Below, piece by piece: positions 53,581 through 64,000 of a DNA stretch of 64,000 nt (its first letter is position 1; each line of letters starts with the position of its first letter). Below the pieces are notes generated by a model. That model saw nothing but the letters and a program-made list of their open reading frames with translations, made no database searches and was not told the origin of the DNA. This DNA comes from Linderina pennispora (Eukaryota > Kickxellomycota > Kickxellomycetes > Kickxellales > Kickxellaceae), in assembly GCF_002104995.1 (NCBI RefSeq), contig NW_024468249.1:930001-994000 (forward strand). The letters run 5' to 3'. Made by a program: the position numbers and the translations under genes.

Positions 53581-55456
53581 GATCCAAAAAATAAAAGGCC
53601 TTCTGGAAAAAAAGACAATATCTACTCAGCCACATGGTATCTTCTCGAATGTTGGGTGCTGGCGGTGCTAACGGAAGAATGCGCGGACATGTCTCGCTTC
53701 CACTTCAACAATGCCGCCATCGTGTAGTATGTAAGTATTGCAGCATACAAGGAAGCATGGGGGAGGGAAGAAGCACTTCTAGAAGCACGTTGCATGCTCT
53801 GCTGTCTTTATTCTCTGGCGGCGTAGATTTCTGGGCAGAAGACGCCCCTGCAATGACCAGGACTCAATGAATCCACGCACAATGCGCTGTCGCAGCCGTC
53901 TACTATCCTCATTATCTCAACCGCTCTGCCCCAGCCTGGCTGCGCCCAAGCGCAGTAGGGTTCCCCGGGGTTGGGTGACCGCCAGCCAGGGTTCAGCAAA
54001 AGTGCGGGGGAGAAGGCAATTGAGCAGAATGGCGGGTATTTTGCTGGCAAAGCGACAGGCGATAGCTGATCAGTGGGAGGCTGAGCTGCATAAAATGAGC
54101 CGCTGCATGGCTGCGGGTGGAGACTGTCCGACCACCCGGATTGCAGGCGCCATCAGCATCAGCAGCATCAGCAGCACCAGCGGGCATCGCCAGGAGACCT
54201 GGCGGTCGAGGGGCGGTTGCACGCTTCAGTCTCTGGGACGCAGGTGTCACGAGCCGGGCAGCAGACGGGCAGCAGCACTTGTCCAATGACGCAACCTCCA
54301 CTGAACCATAGCAATGAGCTCGGTGCGATTTGCAGCCAGGCCTGCGAGTCAGGGGTCAAGCCAAATTCTGAAACACCAGATTGGATGACTGAACCGCCCG
54401 ACGAGCTCGCCTGTTTTTCGCTTGTTGGGCAGAAAAAGTTATCCTGGTGCGCGCTTGGGTGGAGCTGTTGTCGGTTTTTGCCAACGGAGCTACGAATCTC
54501 TCTTTTACAATTTTTCCACTTTCTTTGCTATTTTCTTTAAATCCAGATTCTCCTTTGCGAGTATAACCGTTAGAGCGGATACTGGGCGTTATAAAAGTAA
54601 GTTTGGGTGACGATTGTTTGGATAATACCCCGGCGTGGGTCATCCACCCGCCCCCTCTGCACCCCCCTTTCATGGCTTCCATTATATAAAGGCTGGGGGC
54701 GAGTGGTAGACCTCGGCCGAGGGCTAGAAAGGAGCCTCCTTTTCTCTTTCTTTCTCTTTCCTATCTTTTTTTCCCGATTATTTCTCTGGTATCGGAGGGG
54801 TCGCCAAATACCATAGCGCCAAAGGAGATCCGGCTCTATTCCTTTTTTTTCTGTTAGCCCGGCGTACTTTACGTGGCCAGAGGGGTGGACGTTATCACAC
54901 AGCCCTGACGTCTTGGAGTCCTCTTGGGCTCGCCCACTGAGCATTTATCGCCTGCTTCCCTCGCATTTACCGAAAAGTGGATTAAAAACACCGCAACGAT
55001 TTTCTTCTTATTTGCAACGCCCTGTCTCTTTGCTTTCCCGCCCGATTCTGTACGTGCTCGACATCCCCTGTGGTTCGTATTTAATGGATGGCGCCTGAAG
55101 GCATGCGCCAAGCGCACGTACTGCGCTATTCCGGATATCTCAAAAGGAGAGCTCGGGGCTCTGCTGCTGTGTTGTTGTTTTGTGCTCTGGAATCCAGGCC
55201 CCGTATGGCGCCCAGTGGATGGTGGTTTTCAATAGCCCTTTGTTTTGCTAATAGGGTGGCCAATTTTGCTATAGATCCATAGACACTGGATAGCCTCAGA
55301 CACGATATTCGAGAACCTTTGGGAGGCACGCTCGCTGCATACTTTCTACACGATTTCAAACTCAACGCGGAGGAGGTTAAGGAACCAATACCAGAAACTT
55401 TTTTGCGGAACGCGGTCTAGCTTATTATCCCCGGAAAAACCAGCCTCATAGCAACC
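53581..55456. promoter_or_regulatory. Long intergenic region with TATA box and pyrimidine-rich leader of the kinase gene
   Basis: No supported gene in 1.9 kb. A TATA box (tatataaa, 54683-54690) is followed by a CT-rich tract (about 54730-54780), suggesting transcription starts there and gives the kinase a ~700-nt leader or a 5'-UTR intron. Otherwise only short chance ORFs. Confidence 0.45.
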
Positions 55457-57567
55457 ATGGGCATAATCTCGACTCTCTCGCGGAAGACCTCGGATGTCTC
55501 GGGCAAGCTGCCAGCCGAGGCAAGGTCCGGGGCGCCCCAGCGATCAGTCTCGCACAGCAAGCTGTCGAATGCACTGCCCAACATGACGGCGGGGGCGGAG
55601 CGGGGCATCAGCTCCCACCCTAACACGCCGCCCAGCGGGTCGCAGCCGCAGCAGCTCCGGATTCGCACTGAGGGCATGCATATTCCTAAAGCCAGCACAG
55701 CATCAGGCACACAGTCAGCCAGCGTCAAGCCCGCACAGAGCGGGCTGGCCGGGCCGACGCTGATCAAGCGCAACACCAGCTTCTCGCAGCGCTTGCACAG
55801 CCTCCTGCACCGCGACAAGTCGACCAAGTCAACCAAGGCACCGAACCCGCGGCGGCACGTCGAGCAGCCAACAATCGCCTACCGCACCCCGACGACGCAG
55901 ACGCAAATGACCGACCGGTCCGATGCCAGCGGGCAGCGCTCGGGCACCAACTCACCGCCCAGCGGATCGCCGCGCAGCACGCAGCACCAGCGCAAGGAGT
56001 CGCTGCCCAAGGCGTATCATGCACAGCGCAACTTTGAGCCCATGACCGCTGACTCGATTTTCGCAATCAGCGATGCCAACCTGCGGTCAGTCAACGCTGG
56101 CCACGCCCACTGCTCGCCGCCGCCGCCGCCGCCACCACCACCACCGCCACACGACGATGCGAACAGCATTGTGCAGGGCACTCAGCAGATGAGCCTTGAG
56201 CCGGTAGCCGAGTCCAGCAGCACCTCGGTGCACACCATGTCCAGGGAGCCGAGCCAGGCCACGCTGCACCACAACGCATCGGGCGAGATCGCACATGACT
56301 CGCAGATGCCTGCCCGCCAATCAGCTGCTCAGCTGAGCCCCTCCGGAAGTCCACCTGGATCCAAACCCGCTGGCGATGCGCGCACGCAGCTCGAGGGCAA
56401 GACGCTGTCCAAGTCGGCCGAGGACTCGAGCCTACGGCACAAGCCCGGCGCACCGGCGGCCCTGAGCCACCCGCACTTTGAGGCTACCAGCACACCTGCG
56501 TCGCCGGCTGGCGTGACAGCGCCCAATCAGCTGCCGCGCTCGGCCACGACGCAGCACAAGAAGCCTGGGCCGGTCTACTCATCGCACAAGGCCACGCTCA
56601 ACCAGTTTGGGCGCCAGACCAAGGTCATCGGCAAGGGCACCGGCGGTACTGTGCGGCTGCTGCAAGGCGTCGACGTTGAGGTGCGGCCGCCAAGCCTGCG
56701 CAGCGGGCCGCCGTCGTCGCATCACGGTGACGAGCCGCACGCTTACACGCCTAGCGAGCACCGGCTGTTTGCAGTCAAGGAGTTCCGCAAACGCCGGCCC
56801 GACGAGACGCCCCGTGCGTACATGAAGAAGGTCACGTCCGAGTTCTGCATCGGCTCGAGCATCCACAACGAGAATGTGATTGAGACGCTGGATCTGATCT
56901 TTGAGGGCGAGCGCGTCTACGAGATCATGGAGTACTGCCCCCACGACCTATTTACCTTTGTGGCCATGGGCGACATGGACCTTGACGAGACCTTCTGCTG
57001 GTTCAAGCAAGTGTGTCAGGGCGTCCAGTATCTGCACAAGATCGGCATTGCCCACCGCGACCTCAAGCTCGAGAACTGTCTGCTGACCGAGCGCGGCATC
57101 GTCAAAATCATCGATTTTGGCTGTGCCACCGTCTTCAAGACGCCGTTCCAGAAGGAGCCCAGCAAGGTCGTCGGCGTGTGCGGCTCCGACCCGTACATTG
57201 CCCCGAGGTCCTGCAGTCGCGCCGCCAGCTGCCATACTACGCCCAGGTCGCCGATATCTGGTCCGTCGGCATCATGTACATGTGCATGACCCTGCTCAAG
57301 TTCCCCTGGCGCATCGCCGAAATCGACAACGACCGCAACTACGGCTCGTACATCCGCGACTGGCCGCGCGGACGTGAGAAGCTGCTGGCGCAGCTGCCCA
57401 CCCTCCGCCACGACGGCAAGAGCGTCATTGAGGGCATGGTGCACCCCGACTCGACCGCGCGCATGACCATGGACCAAGTCCTCGACAGCCAGTGGATGAA
57501 GGAGATTGAGGTCTGCCATACAAACTGCCCCGCAAAGTCCCACACCCACCATATGAAGGCGGAATAG
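55457..57567 (+). CDS. Hal4/Sat4-type (Npr1 family) serine/threonine kinase, one frame break
   Basis: About 703 aa. Residues 1-380 are low complexity and Ser/Pro-rich, with a Pro11 run near residue 220. The kinase domain begins near residue 383: Gly loop VIGKGTGGTVRLL, FAVKEFRKRR (catalytic Lys), EFCIGSSIHNENVIETLDLI, MEYCPHDLFTFV, HRDLKLENCLL (catalytic Asp), IIDFGCATVF, GVCGSDPYIAP, then VADIWSVGIMYMCM and KFPWRIAEIDN. EFRKRR and EYCPxDLF are typical of the fungal Hal4/Hal5/Npr1 family, which controls plasma-membrane transporters and ion homeostasis. Near 57205 one base is missing: adding one gives IAPEVLQSRRQLPYYAQ and an overall 2,112 nt, so the activation-loop APE motif is probably intact in reality. 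Confidence 0.85.
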
Positions 57568-57868
57568 ATTTTTACCTCTTAGAGCTTTTTTCCTTTCATC
57601 CTGGACTCCCACCGCCCTCCAAACCTGTACTTTTTGAGAGCGGAGGTGGGCTTCGGTTTTCTCTTTCTGGCGAAAGTTACCTTTTCTTCTATCTCTGTAA
57701 ACTAAACACGAAAAGTCAATTTCTCTCGGACACAATCATATTGGCTGCATATAGCACAACTTTGACGATATGGCTCTGCCGTTCCACATTGCAGATGACC
57801 TGTGCCCAGCTTATTGAGATCCTGCTGCCAGAGACTTCATATATTGCATGTCATTTTACAGCCAAACT
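57568..57868. other. 3' region of the kinase
   Basis: No gene or notable structure. Confidence 0.4.
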
Positions 57869-58339
57869 TTAATAGCTTCTCCAGTTGAGACGCCCATTGT
57901 CCAGTGTCTTGACGCCAGAGGGTATAAACCGGGGCAGATATTTAGCGGGGCTCAGCGAGAACGCGTAGCAGTTGAATCGGCTGCTTTCGCTGCGCATGAT
58001 GCCAGAGAAGATATCTGGCTGCTTGCCAGGCAGCTCCACAATATCATATTTGTCTAATGCGCTGTGTAGGCACTTCCATATCGCCGTGTCAAGCGGTAGC
58101 AGAGCGCGGTAGATGTCGCTCTTGATGCCCTTGAGCAGATCACCGTGTCTGTCGATGCTGCAGGTTGACAGATCAATCATATCATGGACACTTGGGTTAG
58201 CCAACGGACGCAGGAACTCTTTGCGGACAACATCGCCATACGCATTGACTAGGCTGCTAGTGAGGCTGTCGTTTAGAGTGTCCCTGGTTGCAACTAGATC
58301 ACGGAAGTAACTGATACTGTTACTCTCATTCATAGACAC
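57869..58339 (-). CDS. Orphan ORF, possibly a fragment of a mobile-element protein
   Basis: 156 aa from an ATG at 58339 (MSMNESNSISYFRDLVATRD). It contains VVRKEFLRPLANPSVHDMID, IKSDIYRALLPLDTAIWKCL and CYAFSLSPAKYLPRFIPSGV, and ends at RLNWRSY. I do not recognise a family. Its helical style and the segment just before the end recall the N-terminal/middle part of the large TnpB/Fanzor-like proteins of early fungi, as at 47969-49125, but the two share no clear sequence. It may be a truncated relic. Confidence 0.35.
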   Translation of the reverse strand: MSMNESNSISYFRDLVATRDTLNDSLTSSLVNAYGDVVRKEFLRPLANPSVHDMIDLSTCSIDRHGDLLKGIKSDIYRALLPLDTAIWKCLHSALDKYDIVELPGKQPDIFSGIMRSESSRFNCYAFSLSPAKYLPRFIPSGVKTLDNGRLNWRSY

Positions 58340-58653
58340 AGACGGGTGTAGTGATAGGCGCTGATTCTGAGGTAGACGTAGACAAGGATATGATGTCGCT
58401 CGTAGCCACTTCAGAACTGGTGTCCATGGTTGGTGGTGTTGATGTGGGTGTGAAAAACTCGTCCACCTTGCTCATACAAGCCAAAGGATTGAATGGGATT
58501 GTTTTGAAAAAGGATTTTAAGAGCTGAGGGAGGAGAGACAGAGCGTTTGACAGTAGAAGTCAACATGATCCCCCTTTAAAGGACCAGCCACATCAAAGAC
58601 AACATGCTTGGTCAAAAGGTGGTAGACATGCTGCGCATCGCATTGTGTGGAGC
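58340..58653. other. Intergenic
   Basis: Nothing recognisable. Confidence 0.4.
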
Positions 58654-59073
58654 TCATGCACCAAGAACGAGGGGCATCAGCAGAAGTAACAGCAGCGAAT
58701 AGCCCGTGCATTTTGGGTGAGCTGCGTCAGAGTGCGACTGCAGAATCAAGTTGCTCATAAGCTTTGTGTCCTCTGCGCTTGGGTACGCGCCGGGGCAGTG
58801 CACACTGGTGCAGTTGTTGTGGTAGCAGCAGCTCACGTCGCTCTCGCTGTTGGTTGTGCAATTGATGTCTGCCAAGCTGACCTTTTCCAGACTCATATAG
58901 ATGGTCTGGTTGTACACAAGCCAAAAGTTTGACAGGTTGGAGCTCGTGCTGTCATTAAATATGTTTTGCGTCCCCTGAATACATGAAACCATGGCAATTG
59001 TGAAAGTAAGTGCAAAAAGAGCATAAAAGAAAAAGGCTGTTGTCGGCTGGAGGTTCAAAAGCACACACTGCAC
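58654..59073 (-). CDS. Small cysteine-rich, probably GPI-anchored surface protein (paralogue of 411-743)
   Basis: 139 aa. N-terminal signal-like segment (FFFYALFALTFTIAM), then SCIQG, several N-glycosylation-type sites, the core NCTT, six residues, SCCYxNxC, four residues, CPG, and a hydrophobic C-terminal tail (YSLLLLLLMPLVLGA) as for a GPI anchor. It matches the product at 411-743 in the core, in the aromatic stretch before it (NFWLVYN vs SYWIAYN) and in the tail. Function unknown; the spacing does not fit the CFEM domain. A T14 run (59102-59089) precedes the start by 16-29 nt. Confidence 0.65.
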   Translation of the reverse strand: MQCVLLNLQPTTAFFFYALFALTFTIAMVSCIQGTQNIFNDSTSSNLSNFWLVYNQTIYMSLEKVSLADINCTTNSESDVSCCYHNNCTSVHCPGAYPSAEDTKLMSNLILQSHSDAAHPKCTGYSLLLLLLMPLVLGA

Positions 59074-60090
59074 GCAGGTGTGTCTGAGAAAAAAAAAAAA
59101 AACAACAACGTCATCGTGTTCACGTGTCTGGCTGCCAAGATTGGTGCAATCGAACGGTCACCTGCAGCTCTCTTAAACATATTGTCTGCAAGGCCAACCA
59201 CCGCTCATGCCATGGGAGCACAACAGCACCACACCCATCGGTGGCATGGCTGTAGTTGGATTACTAGGAAACAAACCACCAGCTAAGGTCAAACCTGGCA
59301 AGTCGTACTGCTCAATACTAAGCCATTAGGCAGCCCAGCACTGCCGACGATGACAAGAGGGATATCATAGAAGCCATAGCAAGAAAGCCGCAGATCCCAT
59401 CGCTGCCTCTGCGGTACAAGCAGTTGAAGCCCCATCAGAGGCGACTATGGTCAAGGTGTCAACCAGCTCATGCACCATGCACAGCAGTCACGATAAGCTA
59501 TTCTACAAGGCATGTATTTTTTAATCTGCACACTAATGAAAAAGTAAGTACACAGTGTTGATGTTGCGCACATACAGCTAGGCATTCATCTTAGGTAAGG
59601 GTGAGCAATGTTGACGTCAGTGCTAAACCATGCGCCGATATCGACATACATCCCGCAACACTACCCTATTATCTTTTCTTTTCTTGCATCCATATTTACA
59701 CTTGTAGCTTAACCAGTGAAGCAGTCAATTGCTGACACAGTTCATGGTGGCTCAAGATGGATTTGGTCCCACCCGGAGCTTAATGTAGTTTTCTACAAAT
59801 CTATGTTCTAAGGAGTAGGATGATATGGCACCAGCGTCATCAGCACTACGACACGTATTTCATATTCGAGATACTACACCTATGAACCGGCGGATGATCT
59901 TTAAAAATGGATTCTTACAAAACCAGCCCAGCTCTTTTTGAACTCTTTGCCAGCCAACCTAAGCAGCCAATTAGCCCCCTTCCCTAGCAGAAGCAGAGGC
60001 CAGAGAGCCACTTGCCAACACACAGGGAGGCGCACAGTTCTTTCTTCATTTCTTTTTCTTCAACTATCACCTAGTTCTACAACCATTGCC
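59074..60090. other. Intergenic
   Basis: Contains an A14 run (59089-59102) that belongs to the promoter of the small Cys-rich gene, and the upstream region of the F-box-like gene. No gene seen. Confidence 0.4.
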
Positions 60091-61803
60091 ATGGGTAGTC
60101 TCCCACCGCACATCATCGAAAGTATCGTCTCGTACACTATCGGAAGAGGCAGGTTGCTCCCAGGGCTTCGGACTAATGCCAAACCCCCAACTGTGCCCCG
60201 TGCGTTATTCTCGCTGATGGGTGTTTGCCAAGAGTGGAGATATGCTGTCAGTGGGTTCATCAGCGAGTCTGCCACTCTCTTCGCCAGTCTGCCTAAGCCA
60301 ATATATCACAGCAAATATGGAGATGCGCTGCCACTAGAAGACATTATTGCAGCTGGACTCGAGCGGCATGTCCATCATTTGCAGCTTGAGTGCACTCCCG
60401 AGGATGTCGCCAACGGAACCGTGTACTCAGCAATGGACTCTCTGTTCACTCAATGCAAAGGCAAGCTCAGGAACGTCCACACGGTCATTCTCTGTGTCTC
60501 AATCCTCAATTCGCATGAGCGGCCTGAGATTGACCTGCAGGAAATTGCCAGCGTAAAAAGGGGTTTTTGTGAGAATATCTGCCGTGTCAGCGAACTGCTG
60601 AGGGAGGTGATGCCAAACATCGCTTCGGTCGTGTATTCTGGCGACCAAGATTCCAAGCTACGCAGACGGCGACTGAATACTGCTGCATTGTTGGCGCTTT
60701 TAGGCGCCGTACCGTCAGTTGAATATCTGAGCCTCCTTGGAAGCAGGATCTGGTATGCCGACCTGGACAGCGAGTTGGCACCCAATGTCAAGCACATGCA
60801 TGTTGATTTGTGCAACGGCAGCAGCAATGGGATCCTCGAGCTGGTGGTGCGCAATGCCGACCATCTGGAGACGCTAACTGTCGATCTGCAAAACTCCGAA
60901 ACGCTCAACAGGTTGTTCCAGAACCCTGTGGATAGGTCGCCGGTTGTATATTCGCGGCTGCGTGCATTCAAGACGACATACGAGCATGGCTGGAGATATG
61001 GGTACTCTGCTTGTGCGCCAAGGGCCAACCCTTTCCCAGTTCTGCAACAGCTTGTCTGCAAGCACTTGTGCCCGTTCAGTACCAGCAGTGTGTTTTACTG
61101 GATTCAGCCTACGGTCGAAGTGATGGAGGTCAATTTCACTGGCTTGGCCTATGCGAGGTTTGTCAGAGACGGCGTGTTTGATTCTGACTCGTTCCCAAGC
61201 CTGCGTCATGTCAATTTTTCATGGTACACTGATGGTAGCAACCTTTCGATTGCCGATCCAACAAGTCAGCTCCGGCGCGTGTTGCTGCTCAGTCTTGTTT
61301 TTGAGAATGTTGTTTTCGATACACCCGTCTTTAGTTCCAGCAGCGCAGTAGCTCCACTCTACAGATGCAAGGGTTTGAAAGAGCTAAATCTAGCCGGTGT
61401 CCAGTTCACCGTTACCGAAGCAATTGCGCTGATCAACAAGTTCTCAAACCTACAGTCAGTGGTACTCTCCCTGAAAACCGGCAATGATGTGAACGAGCGA
61501 GGCGACGTCTCCGACGCCGAAATCAAAATGTTCCAGGAAAAGAATAAGCAAACCCTGAATTTGCGGCTCAGGGTGCTGGAGATTAGCAAATTTGTTTTCA
61601 CTACAAGGCCACGCACCGCACAGCACGCCCTGCTACTGGCAAGCATTTTCAGATCTATCCAGTGCATAAGAATCCGCAGTCGCAACAAGAAGCACGATGC
61701 AGAGATCCTTGCAGCGTTGGAAGAGGCAAAGCAAAGCAGGTGCTTTGATAGCAACGGAGAGGATCGAATTCAATGCATGGAAATTTCACTGGTTAATAAG
61801 TAG
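60091..61803 (+). CDS. F-box/LRR-like protein of a lineage-expanded family
   Basis: 570 aa, intact, from the ATG at 60091 (MGSLPPHIIESIVSYTIGRG), chosen over 59938 because the F-box-like LPPHIIESIV start then sits at the N-terminus. Next comes RALFSLMGVCQEWRYAVSGF (typical F-box second helix: VCxxWR), then leucine-rich, irregular repeats (LRRVLLLSLVFENVVF, GLKELNLAGVQFTVTEAIAL, FSNLQSVVLSLKTG). F-box proteins recruit substrates to SCF ubiquitin ligases; here that role is inferred only. A decayed relative probably lies at 41367-42660. Confidence 0.55.
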   Translation: MGSLPPHIIESIVSYTIGRGRLLPGLRTNAKPPTVPRALFSLMGVCQEWRYAVSGFISESATLFASLPKPIYHSKYGDALPLEDIIAAGLERHVHHLQLECTPEDVANGTVYSAMDSLFTQCKGKLRNVHTVILCVSILNSHERPEIDLQEIASVKRGFCENICRVSELLREVMPNIASVVYSGDQDSKLRRRRLNTAALLALLGAVPSVEYLSLLGSRIWYADLDSELAPNVKHMHVDLCNGSSNGILELVVRNADHLETLTVDLQNSETLNRLFQNPVDRSPVVYSRLRAFKTTYEHGWRYGYSACAPRANPFPVLQQLVCKHLCPFSTSSVFYWIQPTVEVMEVNFTGLAYARFVRDGVFDSDSFPSLRHVNFSWYTDGSNLSIADPTSQLRRVLLLSLVFENVVFDTPVFSSSSAVAPLYRCKGLKELNLAGVQFTVTEAIALINKFSNLQSVVLSLKTGNDVNERGDVSDAEIKMFQEKNKQTLNLRLRVLEISKFVFTTRPRTAQHALLLASIFRSIQCIRIRSRNKKHDAEILAALEEAKQSRCFDSNGEDRIQCMEISLVNK

Positions 61804-62410
61804 AGTTTATACAGCAAAAGCCGGATATAATAGACACCAAATAACACAATATCACAGTTATTTCATATTCAATAGTGTTATTCAGAATTGTGTTGGGTGC
61901 TGATAAAACCAAGTGTAAGCATTCACAAAAATATATTGGAAAACCCAGGAAGAATCTCCACTGCTAGGAGCCAGCAAGGGGCATTTAAGCAAGCGCCGAG
62001 TGCGCATACAGAGCCCTTAGCTAAGCCGCGCACGGCCCAGGATGAAGCTGTGCCACTCTCAGTGAGTACGCCGCCCCGGGTACGACGGAACAACTCTAGC
62101 GGCATGACTGTTGTTGTTTATGTTTTAGGGTTTGCACGTGAAATAGGCTTTTTTTTTAGTTTTTACATGGGATCTCTACCTGCCAGGCTACACAGTTAAT
62201 GCACGACCAAAGCTACTCCTCCCTCACGTCTTGTTTTTTTCTTTCTTTCAGAGATCCTGTTTGTGAGTGGAAGGGTATGGAAAAGTAAAAAAGAATTATG
62301 AAATACATGCTGAAACATCATGCCCCCGACCAGCAGTGCCAAAACACGTGTGGATATAGGATGCCGCCGTGCTTATTAACTAAGGAAGCTCTTGTATATG
62401 TTTAGCTTTC
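61804..62410. other. Intergenic
   Basis: No supported gene; a T-rich run lies near 62147-62155. Confidence 0.4.
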
Positions 62411-62827
62411 ATGGACGGTGCAGACTGCGGATGGGCCAAAGGACACATCGCTGATGCTTCAACATCCACCTCAGCAATGCTCACTTCTCTTGTCCTTGCC
62501 AATTCACACATTCTCAAATCAACCTCTCTCAGGCGATATCTAAATATGAAATATTCAACACCTGCAGGAACTACACCGCCATTGACGCCTATTAGACCGG
62601 TAGTGCAGTACCCGCAAAGGGGCAGCGGAGCAAAGATCCACAAGAAGCGACCCTTTCCGTATCTACTCCCTATGAGGCTAATGAGCCCGACCGACAACCT
62701 GATATCTCCAGCATCGCGCAGTGTTGCAGCGATTCGTCACAGATCACTAAGGGCAGTACTACCGCCTCCGAACATTCTGTCCAAGCTTGAGGCGATCAAG
62801 AAGCAGAGCAGCGACAAGGGGATGTGA
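62411..62827 (+). CDS. Hypothetical basic 138-aa protein
   Basis: Single frame starting MDGADCGWAKGHIADAS; the rest is Pro/Arg/Lys-rich (TPPLTPIRPVVQYPQRG, KIHKKRPFPYLLPMRLMSP, ILSKLEAIKKQSSDKGM). No family recognised. The composition is believable for a small nuclear protein, and it is convergent with UTP18 (88 bp). The start codon is uncertain. Confidence 0.4.
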   Translation: MDGADCGWAKGHIADASTSTSAMLTSLVLANSHILKSTSLRRYLNMKYSTPAGTTPPLTPIRPVVQYPQRGSGAKIHKKRPFPYLLPMRLMSPTDNLISPASRSVAAIRHRSLRAVLPPPNILSKLEAIKKQSSDKGM

Positions 62828-62915
62828 TCCCAGACAGACTCCAAGGCTGCAACCGATTCACAAGCAGGCATAGATTCCTTGTATCGGATTTTTTTTAAAT
62901 ATCGAATAGCCTCGT

Positions 62916-64000
62916 TTAATATGTGTTGTAGTGCGTGAGCCGGTACAGAAGAGCCTTGCCAGAACTGCTGCCGATGGCGAGGAATCCCGAGTGAGGCGAA
63001 AAGTCGAAACTCTCGACAGTGCCCAATGGAGTAGAGGCTGTAGGCCAGTTGGCGAACACAGTGGCAGAAGGCAGATGAACGAGCTTGAACTGGCCCGACT
63101 TGCGCGCCGAGTAGAAGCCCATGAGTTCTGAGTTGTGGTTGAACTTGACACCATTGATGGGCGTGGTCAGATTGTCGATTGACTTGAACGGGTTGATGCT
63201 GAAGGCCCGGCTGGTGGCCTGTGCCAAGTTGTTAAGCATGGCGCCGGCCTCATACAGGTTGACGATGCCCGAGTTATCACCGCAGGCGTAGTATGAGTTG
63301 TCAGGGCTGAGACCCAGGCATGCCGGGCGGAAGGAGGTCGGGTCGTGCCAGCGGCTAAGGCAGCGGTTCTGGCGAAGATCCCACTGGTACACCTCGTTGT
63401 CGAGTCCCACGCTCCACAGGTACTGCCCATCGTTGGTGAAGGCCAGATCGCGCACAACGCCGTTCATGGGCAAAGTGTGCATAAACTGCTTGGTGCGAGC
63501 AGACACTAGGTGGATCTGGCCGCCGTTCGACATGAACGCGAGCCGGTCGCTGTTGGGGCTACCAAACATGCGCTCGAGGCTCGGGATCTTGTGGCCAGTA
63601 ATGCCGGCGATGCGGGTGACAGCCGCCCGCTCGACATCGACCGAGTAGTAGAAGCCACGGCGACCGCTGACAACAATCTCCTGGCCCTGGCGGATAAACT
63701 GTGCGGAGCGGATGGGAAGGTCCTTAAAGTACACGGACTGGATCTTGTGATTCTCCTTGCCGTCGACCTCAAACAGCCGCAGAGTCTTGTCGAGGCCCGC
63801 GGTCATGACCACACTAGCTGTGGGGTGGAACTGCACGCAAGAGACCACCGACTGGGAGGGCGCCGCCTGGTTGGCGTTGCGCAGAGGCGTGATGTTGATG
63901 GTGGTTGAGGGCAGCAGAGCACTAGCCTTGGAGACCAGCGACTTTGTCGATTTGAGCAGCTCGCTGGAGATGCGTGAGGGATCAGCAGGCTCGTCCTCAT
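62916..64000 (-). CDS. UTP18: UTP18, U3 snoRNP WD40 protein (5' end outside window)
   Basis: The frame is open to the window edge (codon boundary at 63998), so the N-terminal part is missing. Visible: EPADPSRISSELLKSTKSLV, ITPLRNANQAAPSQSV, then WD40 blades (VSCVQFHPTASVVMTAGLDK, KDLPIRSAQFIRQGQEIVVS, TLPMNGVVRDLAFTNDGQYL, CLGLSPDNSYYACGDNSGIV, GVKFNHNSELMGFYSARKSG, VESFDFSPHSGFLAIGSSSG) and the end ALLYRLTHYNTY. UTP18 is part of the UTP-B complex of the small-subunit processome and acts in pre-18S rRNA processing in the nucleolus. Intact frame over 361 codons. Confidence 0.92.
   Translation of the reverse strand, partial: EDEPADPSRISSELLKSTKSLVSKASALLPSTTINITPLRNANQAAPSQSVVSCVQFHPTASVVMTAGLDKTLRLFEVDGKENHKIQSVYFKDLPIRSAQFIRQGQEIVVSGRRGFYYSVDVERAAVTRIAGITGHKIPSLERMFGSPNSDRLAFMSNGGQIHLVSARTKQFMHTLPMNGVVRDLAFTNDGQYLWSVGLDNEVYQWDLRQNRCLSRWHDPTSFRPACLGLSPDNSYYACGDNSGIVNLYEAGAMLNNLAQATSRAFSINPFKSIDNLTTPINGVKFNHNSELMGFYSARKSGQFKLVHLPSATVFANWPTASTPLGTVESFDFSPHSGFLAIGSSSGKALLYRLTHYNTY

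Noticed and set aside
1-64000. CRISPR arrays, rRNA genes, bacterial-type operons or ribosome binding sites
   Set aside because: None seen; the sequence is eukaryotic nuclear DNA with GT-AG introns.

Overview
This is nuclear DNA of a filamentous, early-diverging fungus. The genes are dense, mostly intronless or with 1-2 short GT-AG introns, and lie on both strands, often in divergent pairs sharing a short promoter or convergent pairs with 40-115 bp gaps. Fungal markers are the Hal4/Sat4-type kinase, a DHA2 MFS transporter and a 2-oxodicarboxylate-type carrier. Three genes rarely found in ascomycetes and basidiomycetes are also present: an ITFG2-like KICSTOR subunit, dymeclin and a Y-box-like cold-shock protein. 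Together with an F-box/LRR-like family and a 7TM receptor relic, this suggests Kickxellomycotina (a Coemansia/Linderina-like fungus). That placement is inference.

Layout. 0.4-9.1 kb: a small Cys-rich cell-surface-type gene and a 2,632-aa ITFG2-like protein. 9.8-14.7 kb: ARMT1-like DUF89 phosphatase, actin-related protein Arp4, and RNA polymerase I subunit A49. 16.2-18.9 kb: a GATA-like/PHD-finger protein. 19.2-23.2 kb: dymeclin divergent from an ALKBH8-like RRM/AlkB protein. 23.7-34 kb: kinesin-1 heavy chain, ZNG1-type GTPase, M28 peptidase, a Med9-like small protein and VPS18. 34.6-39.7 kb: an MFS transporter, then an AT-rich stretch holding a decayed 7TM gene. 39.7-46.1 kb: SMU1, a decayed F-box-like gene, PRP40 and the cold-shock-domain protein. 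47-50 kb: an AT-rich stretch with what looks like a degraded Fanzor/TnpB-like nuclease. 50.1-57.6 kb: TM9SF/nonaspanin, mitochondrial carrier and Hal4-like kinase. 57.9-64 kb: an orphan ORF, a second Cys-rich protein paralogous to the first gene, an F-box-like gene, a small hypothetical and the 3' part of UTP18.

Most genes are housekeeping: ribosome synthesis (A49, UTP18), splicing (SMU1, PRP40), tRNA wobble modification (ALKBH8-like), vesicle and endosomal traffic (dymeclin, VPS18, TM9SF, kinesin-1), chromatin (Arp4, GATA/PHD) and nutrient signalling (ITFG2-like). No operon-like organisation is expected or seen.

Two cautions matter to a user. First, between about 12.3 and 32.3 kb many clearly conserved genes are split by single-base frame breaks, nearly all one extra base. 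Correcting these brings each coding length to an exact multiple of three, so they look like sequencing errors rather than pseudogenes, and the CDS spans given there cover the whole gene despite the breaks. Second, the AT-rich segments near 36-39 kb and 46-50 kb hold genuinely decayed sequences.
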